Notes under the pieces: model-generated
Database searches by the model: none
What the model saw: the letters and a program-made list of their open reading frames with translations, nothing else
What the model was told of the DNA's origin: nothing
Assembly: GCA_023409675.1 (NCBI GenBank)
Contig: JAEYRC010000290.1
Location: 1 to 14,110 of the forward strand
DNA: 14,110 nt
DNA from: Bacteroidota bacterium
Lineage (GTDB): Bacteria; Bacteroidota; Bacteroidia; Chitinophagales; Chitinophagaceae
Direction of reading: 5' to 3'
Position numbers and translations under genes: made by a program
Shown here: piece by piece, positions 1 through 7,681 of the stretch
Layout: every line of letters begins with the position of its first letter
Numbering within the stretch: position 1 is the stretch's first letter

Positions 1-723
1 CTGTTCCGAAATGTTTTCCATACCCGCTACAAGTCCTTCTATAAACCCATCAAGATGGTCAATGGTTGAATAGCCCGATTTGATGGCATGCCAGATGCCC
101 ACATCAAATGAGACATGTCCTGAAAAGCTGATGTTTGAGCGGCGCGCTGCCGCGGCAACCGAATCAAATTTCTCCCGGGTTAAGCCGGGATGCAGTTTCA
201 GGAAGTCGTAGCCGACCTGTTTCTGCCGGCGAACCATTCCATCGGCATCAGCTGGTGTTTTTACCGAATTGCCATTCAGGGAAGGCCCTGACGTGATGAA
301 GCGGGGTCCCGTTACCTGGTTGGTGGCAATCATTTCCCGAAGCTGTAAATGTTTGGGATGCCCCAGCATGCCCCTGATGGTGGTGATTCCATGCGTAGCG
401 AAAAGCAGCAGATTTTCTTTCATCGGTTCCAAATCATCCACAGGAGGAATATGCGCGTGCATTTCCGCCAGGCCGGGCAGGAGATACTTTCCCCGACCGT
501 CAATAACCACCGCGTCCGGCCGGTACTTAACTCTGCCGGTACGTCCTATGGCCGTGATGATGCCATTCTCTACTACCAGATCCTGGTTTTCAAGTACCCG
601 CTCCTTGTCCATTGGAATGAGGGTTACGCCCTTGAATACCAGTTGGGCCGGTCTTACCGTGATTTGCTGACTGTACGTGTTGAATGCAATTGCCAGGAAG
701 GCCAGGAGAAAACAGGATTTCAT
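1..723 (-). CDS. Exported amidohydrolase, metal-dependent (3' end outside window)
   Basis: Translating the minus strand from the ATG at 723-721 gives 241 open codons that run off the window, so the C-terminal part is missing. The first 20 residues look like a signal peptide (Lys2, a hydrophobic stretch, then an S-Q-Q end typical of Bacteroidota cleavage sites), placing the protein in the periplasm or outside the cell. Residues near 25-85 form the small beta domain seen in amidohydrolases (an ENQDLVVENGIITAIG-like segment), followed by the LLPGLAEMHAH turn with metal ligands His89 and His91. Later candidate ligands are Lys176 (FLKLHPG, the usual carboxylated lysine), His203 (SGHVSFD) and His223 (IDHLDGF). 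This order matches imidazolonepropionase/prolidase-like amidohydrolases that cleave C-N bonds. The substrate cannot be told. It lies downstream of the E2 gene but behind a terminator, so it is probably transcribed separately; no clear promoter was seen. Confidence 0.85.
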   Translation of the reverse strand, partial: MKSCFLLAFLAIAFNTYSQQITVRPAQLVFKGVTLIPMDKERVLENQDLVVENGIITAIGRTGRVKYRPDAVVIDGRGKYLLPGLAEMHAHIPPVDDLEPMKENLLLFATHGITTIRGMLGHPKHLQLREMIATNQVTGPRFITSGPSLNGNSVKTPADADGMVRRQKQVGYDFLKLHPGLTREKFDSVAAAARRSNISFSGHVSFDVGIWHAIKSGYSTIDHLDGFIEGLVAGMENISEQ

Positions 724-747
724 ACGCAGCACATTTATACCTGAATA

Positions 748-791
748 TACGAAAAATGACCTGTTGCTGTCTACTACAGTAACAGGTCATT
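748..791 (-). terminator. Intrinsic terminator of the E2 gene
   Basis: The arms 755-770 and 776-791 can pair over 16 positions with one mismatch around a 5-base loop. Read on the minus strand, the second arm runs into five T residues (ATTTTTC). It lies about 40 bases after the E2 stop codon and about 30 bases before the start of the amidohydrolase gene. The plus-strand reading has no T tract, so the signal works for the minus direction only. Confidence 0.75.
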
Positions 792-833
792 AAAAGATAT
801 TATGCTGAACCGGCATCTAACCGGAGCAGCGCG

Positions 834-2507
834 TTAAACCAACATACGTAAGGGTTCTTCCAGCAATCCTTTGAGGGTTTGCAGGAATGCGGCACCACTG
901 GCACCATCTACTACCCGGTGATCACAGCTCATCGTTACTTTCATCACATTTCCGGGTTGCACCTGACCGTTCTTAACTACCGGTACCTGCTGAATTGCGC
1001 CAATAGCCAGAATACAGGAGTCAGGAGGATTAATGATGGCGGTGAACTCATCTATGCCAAACATACCCAGGTTAGAAATGGTAAAGGTGCTGCCTTCCCA
1101 GTCGGCCGGCTGAAGTTTTTTGTCTTTGGCTTTCTGGGCAAATTCTTTCACCTCTCCGGCGATCTGCGAAAGCGATTTCATATCGGCAAAGCGTACCACC
1201 GGTACCAGAAGTCCTTCTTCCACAGCAACCGCTACACCTATATTTACATGATGGTTGACCCTGATCTTATCACCTCTCCAACTGCTGTTCACTTTAGGAT
1301 GCTGTTTCAAACCAATAGCGCAGGCTTTCAGCACCATATCATTGAAAGAGATTTTTGCCGGTGAAACTTCGTTGAGTTTGGCCCGGCTTTCAACGGCCTT
1401 ATCCATATCGATGGAGATGGTGAGGTAGAAATGCGGAGCAGTGAATTTGCTTTCTCCCAAACGCTTGGCAATAACCTTACGCATTTGAGAAACCGCTACC
1501 TCATCATAAGATTCTTCGCCTGATGGAGTACCTGAAGCCACTGCAGGTGCGGCAGCAGATTTTTCCTGTTTCTTGGAAGGAACATAATTATCAACATCTT
1601 TTTTAGTGATCCGGCCATTGTCGCCCGAACCCTTCAGTTCCGATAAGTTTATCCCTTTTTCCTTTGCCAGACGGCGTGCGAGAGGAGAGGCTTTAACCCG
1701 GGAATCACCATCACCAGTATCGTTACTGTCTTCTTCCGTTTCTGCATCCACACCTGATTCCGTTGATGCTGTCGGGGCTTCCTTATCAGTGGAGGAAGAC
1801 GCGCCGGCCGGTTGATTTTTGGCAGCGGCTACCAGTTTATCAACATCCACTTTTCCTTCTTCACCGATGATGCACAGCAATTCGTTCACCTGGATCTTTT
1901 CGCCTTTTTCGGCCCCTGCATATAAGAATGTACCGTCTTTATAGCTTTCCAGTTCCATGGTGGCCTTATCGGTTTCGATATCTGCCAGCAGGTCACCTTT
2001 TTTTACCGTATCGCCCACTTTTTTATGCCATTCGCCGATAACGCCTTCGGTCATCGTATCACTGAGCCTCGGCATGAGAATAACTTCCGGAACGGTTTTC
2101 AGGTCAATTCCGGAACTATTGTTTCCGGAAGAACTCGACTGCTTACCGGTTTCAGCCTGTGCCGACTTTTCCGGTGCCGGCTCCGCTTTTTCTTCTTTGT
2201 TTTCGGAATTGTTTCCGGAAGCTTCACCCGCTTTACCACCTGATTTCACCAGCTCACTGACATCTTCCCCAGCTTCTCCGATAATGGCCAACAGGTCATT
2301 TACCTGTATGGTTTCACCTTTCCCGGCGCCGAGATGCAGCAGGGTTCCATCTTTATAGCTTTCCAGTTCCATGGTAGCTTTATCCGTTTCCACATCTGCA
2401 AGCAGGTCGCCCTTTTTAACCGTATCCCCCACTTTCTTATGCCAGGCGGCAATGACGCCTTCTGTCATGGTATCGCTGAGTCGGGGCATTAATATCACTT
2501 CGGCCAT
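834..2507 (-). CDS. pdhC: Dihydrolipoamide acetyltransferase (E2) of pyruvate dehydrogenase, two lipoyl domains
   Basis: The 557-residue protein is the E2 core of a 2-oxoacid dehydrogenase complex. It passes the acetyl group from E1 to CoA through a swinging lipoyl arm in the cytoplasm. Visible domains in order: lipoyl domain 1 (about 2-78, lipoylated Lys43 in ETDKATMELES), an Ala/Ser/Glu-rich linker, lipoyl domain 2 (about 140-217, Lys181), a second linker, a peripheral-subunit-binding domain (about 271-308, VKASPLARRLAKEKGI and GSGDNGRITKKDV), a third linker, and the acyltransferase domain (about 335-557) with the catalytic DHRVVDG at 529-535 (His530, Asp534). The layout and the SxLAxRLA motif favour the pyruvate (acetyl) enzyme over the oxoglutarate (succinyl) one, which normally has a single lipoyl domain. 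No E1 or E3 gene lies next to it. The start is the first Met before lipoyl domain 1; no Shine-Dalgarno is visible. The symbol is a family call; aceF is the enterobacterial name. Confidence 0.93.
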   Translation of the reverse strand: MAEVILMPRLSDTMTEGVIAAWHKKVGDTVKKGDLLADVETDKATMELESYKDGTLLHLGAGKGETIQVNDLLAIIGEAGEDVSELVKSGGKAGEASGNNSENKEEKAEPAPEKSAQAETGKQSSSSGNNSSGIDLKTVPEVILMPRLSDTMTEGVIGEWHKKVGDTVKKGDLLADIETDKATMELESYKDGTFLYAGAEKGEKIQVNELLCIIGEEGKVDVDKLVAAAKNQPAGASSSTDKEAPTASTESGVDAETEEDSNDTGDGDSRVKASPLARRLAKEKGINLSELKGSGDNGRITKKDVDNYVPSKKQEKSAAAPAVASGTPSGEESYDEVAVSQMRKVIAKRLGESKFTAPHFYLTISIDMDKAVESRAKLNEVSPAKISFNDMVLKACAIGLKQHPKVNSSWRGDKIRVNHHVNIGVAVAVEEGLLVPVVRFADMKSLSQIAGEVKEFAQKAKDKKLQPADWEGSTFTISNLGMFGIDEFTAIINPPDSCILAIGAIQQVPVVKNGQVQPGNVMKVTMSCDHRVVDGASGAAFLQTLKGLLEEPLRMLV

Positions 2508-2683
2508 ATTCTATTGAGGTTATTCGTTTTTGAATGGTTTTCCGTTCATACTTATCAAAAGATGAGCATGAACCGGAATGGCTTTTTAATTTGGAGGGGT
2601 GAAATTAAGTCAAAATGAGGAATTTAGGCATGCCGTTCTTCTCTAATGCAAAAGAACTGCAGGATTTAATCCCTGTTTTCCTT

Positions 2684-4507
2684 TTAATAGTCCAGTTCAA
2701 GATTAAGCCGGTCTTTTAATTCCCGCACAAGCGGATAGTTTTCGGCCATTTTGAGAAACTGATCCCGTTTGGTCATCGTATTTTCCACCACTACATCAAT
2801 TACCGGATTTTCGGTAACGGTGACCGCGAAAAAGAGTTTACGGTTGCTGTATATATTTTGCAGATATTCCGACAACCGCATTTTTTCCTGCTCAATAAAC
2901 TTCTGTTCGAGGTTGTTATTGGTGATGACGGTAAAATTACTTTCATCAAGCACTTCGAGGCGGGCAAGTTCAAAGGGCTTATAGGCCGGATTTTTCTCAG
3001 CGATAAGTTTACCCGTAAAAGCCGACCAGTGCTGTCTTAGTGATTCCGGATCGAGCGGAATTATGGAGCGTTGACCCGCGCCCTGTTCCTTTCCTATCGC
3101 TGAGCGGATATTATCCAGTCGGCCAATCCGGGTACTGCGTTCTTTTTTTGGCGCTTTCGGGGCACTTGCTGCAGGCTGCGGTATGGTTATTTCCTCCTTG
3201 CGCTCAGTTGAAGAATGCAGGGTATCCGTACCCATTTGCCGCTTTACAGTGGATTTTGCGGGTTCCTCAATGATAAGCGTTGCTGCTGTCGGAGCCTCCG
3301 CTTTCTTTTTGGCCGGATAAGCCACTATTGGAATATTCCGGAATGCCACCGCGCCGCCGCTATCAATCAGTTTTTTTTTACTTAATCCGCCTTCACCCGA
3401 ACTCACCTGTAAAGCCTGTTTAAGGTAAGTAAGTTTTATCAGGGTCAGTTCAACATGCAGGCGCTTATTGCGGGCGGATTTATAATTGATCTCCGATTCA
3501 TTAAGGATATTCAGTGCGCTGATGAGAAATGCGGGGTCTGCCTTAGCGGCCGTTTCGGCGTAACGCGGGCGAAAGTTCTCCGCCACATCCAGCAGAGCAA
3601 GGGCTTTTTTATCTTTAGATACCAGCAGGTTGCGGATAAATTCAGCCATGCCGTTCAGTACAAGATCTCCTTCAAATCCTTTGCTGTTGATATCATTGTA
3701 CAGTAAAAGGGCCGATGAAAGATCCTGCTCCGCTATGAAATCCATAAACCGGAAGTAATAATCTTCGTCAAGAATATTAAGATGTTCTAGCGTGTCCTTA
3801 TACGTTAGTTCGCCATTTGTAAAGCTGATGATCTTATCCATGATGCTGAGCGCATCACGCATGCAGCCCTCACTCTTCTGCGCAATGACATGCAACGCGG
3901 GTTTTTCAGCTTGAATATTTTCCCTGGTACAGATGTGTTCGAGGTGCTCAACCGTATCACTGGTGGTGATCCGTTTAAAATCAAAGATCTGACACCGGCT
4001 CAGGATGGTGGGCAGTACCTTATGTTTTTCTGTGGTGGCCAGGATGAAAATCGCATAGGGTGGGGGTTCCTCCAGTGTTTTCAAAAATGCGTTGAAGGCC
4101 TGCGTGGTCAGCATATGCACCTCATCGATGATGTACACTTTATACTTACCTGCCTGCGGGGTAAAGCGTACCTGTTCTGTCAGTGAGCGGATATCTTCCA
4201 CACTGTTATTGCTGGCGGCATCCAGTTCATGAATGTTCAGCGATCCGCCTTCATTGAAGGAGCGGCATGAACTGCAGGTGTTGCAGGCTTCCGTATCGGC
4301 AGTACGGGCTTCGCAGTTGATGGTTTTCGCGAGTATGCGGGCACAGGTGGTTTTGCCTACGCCGCGCGGACCGCAAAACAGGAAGGCATGCGCCAACTGA
4401 TCATTGCGGATGGCATTTTTCAGTGTGGTGGTAATATGCGATTGCCCGACTACCGTATCAAAGGTTTGCGGACGATATTTTCGGGCGGAAACAATGAATT
4501 TATCCAT
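2684..4507 (-). CDS. dnaX: DNA polymerase III subunit gamma/tau
   Basis: The 607-residue protein is the AAA+ clamp-loader ATPase that loads the beta sliding clamp at replication forks. The N-terminal MDKFIVSARKYRPQTF is the typical Bacteroidota start. The Walker A motif GPRGVGKT lies at 46-53. A zinc site is formed by Cys65, Cys75, Cys78 and Cys81. The Walker B-like DEVH is at 128-131, and LATTEKHKVLPTILSRC (to 172) carries sensor 1 and the arginine finger Arg171. The lid and collar domains run to about 365. Then come a low-complexity Lys/Pro/Ala-rich linker (about 370-475) and a C-terminal tau-like domain (about 485-607). An A7 run in the linker may allow a short gamma form (separate entry). 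The 135 bases after the upstream GNAT-like gene hold a hairpin, so the two genes might be co-transcribed or separate. Confidence 0.96.
   Translation of the reverse strand: MDKFIVSARKYRPQTFDTVVGQSHITTTLKNAIRNDQLAHAFLFCGPRGVGKTTCARILAKTINCEARTADTEACNTCSSCRSFNEGGSLNIHELDAASNNSVEDIRSLTEQVRFTPQAGKYKVYIIDEVHMLTTQAFNAFLKTLEEPPPYAIFILATTEKHKVLPTILSRCQIFDFKRITTSDTVEHLEHICTRENIQAEKPALHVIAQKSEGCMRDALSIMDKIISFTNGELTYKDTLEHLNILDEDYYFRFMDFIAEQDLSSALLLYNDINSKGFEGDLVLNGMAEFIRNLLVSKDKKALALLDVAENFRPRYAETAAKADPAFLISALNILNESEINYKSARNKRLHVELTLIKLTYLKQALQVSSGEGGLSKKKLIDSGGAVAFRNIPIVAYPAKKKAEAPTAATLIIEEPAKSTVKRQMGTDTLHSSTERKEEITIPQPAASAPKAPKKERSTRIGRLDNIRSAIGKEQGAGQRSIIPLDPESLRQHWSAFTGKLIAEKNPAYKPFELARLEVLDESNFTVITNNNLEQKFIEQEKMRLSEYLQNIYSNRKLFFAVTVTENPVIDVVVENTMTKRDQFLKMAENYPLVRELKDRLNLELDY
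3111..3149 (-). other. Candidate programmed -1 frameshift site in dnaX
   Basis: Codons 453-455 read CCA AAA AAA, which gives the slippery heptamer A AAA AAA in the zero frame. This is the same arrangement as GCA AAA AAG in E. coli dnaX. After a -1 slip the ribosome would read RTQYPDWPTG and then TAA at 3113-3111, giving a 465-residue gamma-like product that keeps the AAA+ domains and loses the tau-like C terminus. Five bases after the run a modest hairpin can form (CAGT and CGG pair with CCG and ACTG around a 5-base loop, with a 3-base bulge). Polymerase slippage on A7 would have the same result. Whether either happens here is inference. Confidence 0.5.
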
Positions 4508-4607
4508 AGCGACAAATTGGAAATAAGTTTAAGCATTTATCAGAAAAGATGCCATTCCGTAGGCAGGCTTTCAGCAGGTATTGATTTATCTGCCGATAGC
4601 CTTTTAT

Positions 4608-4628
4608 CAGGCTGATAGCTTCAGCCTG
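4608..4628. other. 8-bp perfect hairpin between the GNAT-like gene and dnaX
   Basis: CAGGCTGA and TCAGCCTG form a perfect 8-bp stem around a 5-base loop, shortly after the stop codon of the GNAT-like gene (4643) and about 100 bases before the dnaX start. Neither strand shows a T tract right after the stem. It is therefore not a classical intrinsic terminator; it may be a weak terminator or an mRNA-stabilising or processing hairpin. Confidence 0.45.
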
Positions 4629-4642
4629 TATCTCGTTTTCGG

Positions 4643-5803
4643 TTATACCACAGGGTGGGGTTGGAACTCCGCTGTTCTGTCGAAAAGGTAGCGGTAGGTT
4701 ACCAGCCGCCGGCTGCGGTAGGTGCCCAGCGCTTCGGCAACATTAATCATTTTTGGATTGAATTCCCCTATCCATTGCATTTCATAATCTTCATACAATT
4801 TTTTATCCTGGATGAGTTTCGCGCCTTCCAGGATCATGTAGGCATCAACGCCCTTGCCCTGATATTCCGGAACGATACCAAAGACGAGCCCGATGAATTT
4901 ATTGCATTTCCGGGTGGCGCGGAGCCATAAAAACTTCAGTTTTCCAAACCAGTCGAAACGGCCGTTGAGGTATTTGAACCAGGCGTTCAGATCCGGAAGG
5001 TTGGTCCAGATGGCAATAGGTTCATCATTATGATATGTAAACCAGATCAGGCGTTCATCCATGATCGGTTTCATCTTTTCAAACATTTTTACGACAACTT
5101 TTACATCGAGTTGCTTCAGTCCCCCGTGCCCGGCCCACGCCTTATTATATACGGTGGCAAAATCCCGGGCGTATTTCGGTATCATCGATTTTTTCAGGTG
5201 TTCAGCGCGGTAGGCAGGATCTTTCGCCAGGCGCTGGTGGCGTTCATAGAATTTTGGTTGCAGGCGGTCATATACTTTCAGCGAAAAACAAATCTGGTTA
5301 TAATAATTCCGGAATCCATAGTTTTCAAACAGCTGTTCGTAATAGGGTGGATTGTAATTCATACAATAAAGCGGAGGGGAAAAGCCTTCAACCAGCAATC
5401 CCCACCAGCGGTCGCGCTCTCCGAAGTTGATCGGTCCGTCCATAGCGCCCATGCCTTTAGACAACAGCCAATGCCGGGCAACATCAAACAGCATATCCGC
5501 CGCAGCCTGGTCGTTGATGCAGTCGAAAAAGCCAATGCCGCCCACAGGAACCTTATCGCCTTTATTGCGGTATTTTTTATTGACGAAGGCGGCAATCCGT
5601 CCGATAGTACGGCCATCCTTATCCCGAAGAATCCAGCGCATTACTTCACCATGCCGGAAGGTTTTGTTTTTCCCGGGGTTAAAAACCTCGCGGATGTCGT
5701 TATCGAGCGGTCTGATATAATTCGGATTATCACAGTTAACTGCCTGGTTTACAAGTAGAAATTCCTTTTCTTCTGTGGCATTGCTCACCGGGATCAACTC
5801 CAT
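4643..5803 (-). CDS. GNAT-like acyl-CoA N-acyltransferase superfamily protein (YghO-like)
   Basis: The 386-residue cytoplasmic protein has no signal peptide or membrane segment. The middle carries MDGPINFGERDRWWGLLVEG and a YNPPYY motif (about 121-155), which I associate with the YghO-like family of uncharacterised proteins with an acyltransferase fold. Residues 309-321 (GIVPEYQGKGVDA) resemble the acetyl-CoA pyrophosphate-binding loop (Q/R-x-x-G-x-G/A) of GNAT enzymes. The second half (about 200-375) looks like the real GNAT domain; the first half may be a degenerate copy. The substrate is unknown. It faces atpD across a divergent region and lies upstream of dnaX on the same strand. An exact TAnnTTTG element ends about 10 bases before the ATG, so the transcript would have a very short leader. 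Confidence 0.8.
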   Translation of the reverse strand: MELIPVSNATEEKEFLLVNQAVNCDNPNYIRPLDNDIREVFNPGKNKTFRHGEVMRWILRDKDGRTIGRIAAFVNKKYRNKGDKVPVGGIGFFDCINDQAAADMLFDVARHWLLSKGMGAMDGPINFGERDRWWGLLVEGFSPPLYCMNYNPPYYEQLFENYGFRNYYNQICFSLKVYDRLQPKFYERHQRLAKDPAYRAEHLKKSMIPKYARDFATVYNKAWAGHGGLKQLDVKVVVKMFEKMKPIMDERLIWFTYHNDEPIAIWTNLPDLNAWFKYLNGRFDWFGKLKFLWLRATRKCNKFIGLVFGIVPEYQGKGVDAYMILEGAKLIQDKKLYEDYEMQWIGEFNPKMINVAEALGTYRSRRLVTYRYLFDRTAEFQPHPVV

Positions 5804-5813
5804 CTTTTTTATA

Positions 5814-5821
5814 CAAACCTA
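5814..5821 (-). promoter_or_regulatory. Candidate -7 element of the GNAT-like gene promoter
   Basis: On the minus strand this reads TAGGTTTG, an exact match to the Bacteroidota -7 consensus TAnnTTTG. A TTTG that could serve as the -33 element lies at 5849-5846 with a 24-base spacer, slightly longer than usual. The start codon is at 5803, so the predicted transcript would have only a few leader bases. Confidence 0.45.
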
Positions 5822-6068
5822 CGTAATTCACGTCGATACCCCGGGCAAAAAGGCTACAGGAAGGGATGAGTTTGGGAGATCAATCTCCAATATCATTCCG
5901 GCTAAGACTATTCTTTATACAGGAAATGTAAGGTTTTCAACTTATGATGCCGGGGTCAGGAACTCACAGGAAATCGCTAATTTCAGCGGCCTGAAACGGT
6001 GAAAACACCGGATTAAAAAAAATCAGGCGGAACCCTATAATTGATTTTAGGAATTGGGGTAGCTGTAT

Positions 6069-6076
6069 TACCTTTG
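6069..6076 (+). promoter_or_regulatory. Candidate -7 element of the atpD promoter
   Basis: TACCTTTG matches TAnnTTTG exactly and is followed by CACC, a common downstream context in Bacteroidota. A TTG at 6041-6043 could be the -33 element, with a 25-base spacer that is a little long. Transcription would start about 65-70 bases before the atpD ATG at 6149. This position also argues against the longer atpD frame that opens at the TTG at 6041. Confidence 0.55.
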
Positions 6077-6148
6077 CACCCGAATTTAAAACCCGTTGTA
6101 TTTGCTCATACAGCCCGGGAAAAAGCTCACGCAAAATTTTTACATATT

Positions 6149-7654
6149 ATGCCAAACGTTGGTAAGGTTAAACAAATTATCGGTGCGGTAGTGGATGTGC
6201 AGTTTGAAGGAAAACTTCCGGAAATTTATAATGCGCTGGAACTGACCCGTCCCGGCGGAGAAAAACTGGTTCTGGAAACGCAGCAGCACCTTGGCGAAGA
6301 CAGTGTACGCTGTATCGCGATGGATGGTACGGAAGGGCTGGTACGTGGAATGGATGTTGTGGATACCGGGGCTGCGATCGCGATGCCGACCGGTGATGGA
6401 ATTAAAGGCCGGCTCTTTAATGTAACCGGCGACCCGATCGATGGTCTGCCGGCTGTATCTAAAACGAACGGTCGTCCGATTCACGCCAAACCTCCTGCAT
6501 TTGAGAACCTGAGTACGTCTACCGAAGTACTTTTTACCGGTATTAAGGTAATTGACCTGATCGAGCCCTATGCAAAAGGGGGTAAGATCGGATTGTTCGG
6601 TGGTGCAGGTGTGGGCAAAACCGTTTTGATTCAGGAGCTTATTAATAATATCGCGAAAGCCTATAGCGGGGTTTCCGTATTTGCCGGCGTGGGAGAAAGA
6701 ACCCGTGAAGGAAATGACCTGATGCGTGAAATGATCGAAGCGGGCATTATGGCCTATGGCGATGAGTTCAAGCACAGCATGGAAGAAGGCGGATGGGACC
6801 TCAGCAAAGTGGATATGGAAGCGCTGAAAGATTCTAAAGCGACCTTCGTATTCGGACAAATGAATGAACCCCCCGGAGCCCGTGCGCGGGTTGCGTTGAG
6901 CGGTCTGACCATTGCGGAATATTATCGTGATGGTGATGCCGGCAGCCAGGGACAGGGTAGAGATATTCTTTTCTTCGTAGATAATATCTTCCGTTTTACA
7001 CAGGCAGGTTCTGAAGTATCGGCCCTGCTGGGAAGGATGCCTTCTGCGGTGGGTTACCAGCCAACACTGGCCACTGAGATGGGTGTGATGCAGGAAAGGA
7101 TCACTTCAACCAAAAATGGTTCGATTACTTCGGTACAGGCGGTTTATGTTCCTGCGGATGACCTTACCGATCCGGCACCGGCTACCACCTTTGCCCACCT
7201 TGATGCAACAACTGTATTGTCGCGTAAAATCGCCGACCTCGGTATCTATCCCGCGGTGGATCCCCTGGATTCCACTTCCCGGATCCTGACGCCGCTGATC
7301 GTGGGCGATGCGCATTACAATTGCGCTAACCGCGTAAAACTCATTCTGCAGCGCTATAAAGAACTTCTGGATATCATTGCAATCCTTGGTCTTGATGAAC
7401 TGAGCGATGAAGATAAATTAACCGTATCCCGTGCCCGTAAGGTACAGCGTTTCCTGTCGCAGCCATTCCACGTTGCGGAGCAATTTACCGGTCTGAAAGG
7501 GGTGCTGGTTCCAATTGAAGAAACCATCCGTGGCTTTAATATGATCATGGACGGTGAAGTGGATGAATATCCTGAGGCGGCATTCAACCTGGTAGGAACC
7601 ATTGATGACGCTATGGAAAAAGGAAAGAAAATGCTCGACCAGGCAAAAGGATAA
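6149..7654 (+). CDS. atpD: ATP synthase F1 subunit beta
   Basis: From the ATG at 6149 the product is 501 residues, the normal length. It forms the catalytic sites of F1, which make ATP at the inner face of the cytoplasmic membrane. Visible motifs: the N-terminal GKVKQIIGAVVDVQF, P-loop GGAGVGKT (151-158), GERTREGND (182-190) with catalytic Glu183, the Walker B strand ending in Asp278 (ILFFVDNIFRF), the family signature PAVDPLDSTSR (368-378) and the DELSDED loop (416-422). The frame stays open upstream to a TTG at 6041, but those 36 residues do not resemble any beta subunit and overlap the predicted promoter, so the Met before PNVGKV is chosen. atpC follows after 27 bases. The atpBEFHAG genes are not here, as is usual in Bacteroidota, where atpDC often stands apart. 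Confidence 0.98.
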   Translation: MPNVGKVKQIIGAVVDVQFEGKLPEIYNALELTRPGGEKLVLETQQHLGEDSVRCIAMDGTEGLVRGMDVVDTGAAIAMPTGDGIKGRLFNVTGDPIDGLPAVSKTNGRPIHAKPPAFENLSTSTEVLFTGIKVIDLIEPYAKGGKIGLFGGAGVGKTVLIQELINNIAKAYSGVSVFAGVGERTREGNDLMREMIEAGIMAYGDEFKHSMEEGGWDLSKVDMEALKDSKATFVFGQMNEPPGARARVALSGLTIAEYYRDGDAGSQGQGRDILFFVDNIFRFTQAGSEVSALLGRMPSAVGYQPTLATEMGVMQERITSTKNGSITSVQAVYVPADDLTDPAPATTFAHLDATTVLSRKIADLGIYPAVDPLDSTSRILTPLIVGDAHYNCANRVKLILQRYKELLDIIAILGLDELSDEDKLTVSRARKVQRFLSQPFHVAEQFTGLKGVLVPIEETIRGFNMIMDGEVDEYPEAAFNLVGTIDDAMEKGKKMLDQAKG

Positions 7655-7681
7655 GTTTTTTCATAATCACCAACGGATCAT

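Larger units (their letters stand above)
5804..6148. other. Divergent intergenic region between the GNAT-like gene and atpD
   Basis: I see no convincing gene in these 345 bases; the short frames here lack family-like protein sequence. The region holds one candidate promoter per side. It also has a 6+6 dyad GGAGAT-CA-ATCTCC at 5875-5888, and two adjacent hairpins at 5981-5996 (TTTCAG/CTGAAA, loop CGGC) and 5997-6010 (CGGTG/CACCG, loop AAAA). The hairpins lie upstream of the predicted atpD start of transcription, so they would be DNA elements or part of a longer upstream transcript. Confidence 0.6.

Noticed and set aside
269..744. Two overlapping plus-strand frames in the first 750 bases
   Set aside because: The minus strand encodes a signal peptide and all amidohydrolase metal ligands in one open frame running off the window, so these are shadows.
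2647..2686. Possible weak terminator after dnaX (CAGG...CCTG hairpin followed by a T-containing stretch on the minus strand)
   Set aside because: The stem has only about five pairs including a G-U, and the T run is short and displaced, so it cannot be supported.
5030..5758. Plus-strand open frame of 242 codons antisense to the GNAT-like gene
   Set aside because: No family-like motifs; the minus strand carries a coherent full-length protein with its own promoter element.
5775..6002. A 75-codon plus-strand frame in the divergent region before atpD
   Set aside because: It begins inside the GNAT-like gene and its residues look random. It also spans candidate promoter and hairpin sequence.
6041..6148. 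Extension of atpD by 36 codons from the TTG at 6041
   Set aside because: The extra residues do not resemble any beta subunit, and an exact promoter -7 element lies inside the stretch at 6069-6076.
6140..6859. Minus-strand open frame of 239 codons antisense to atpD
   Set aside because: Shadow of the highly conserved atpD coding sequence; no independent protein signature.
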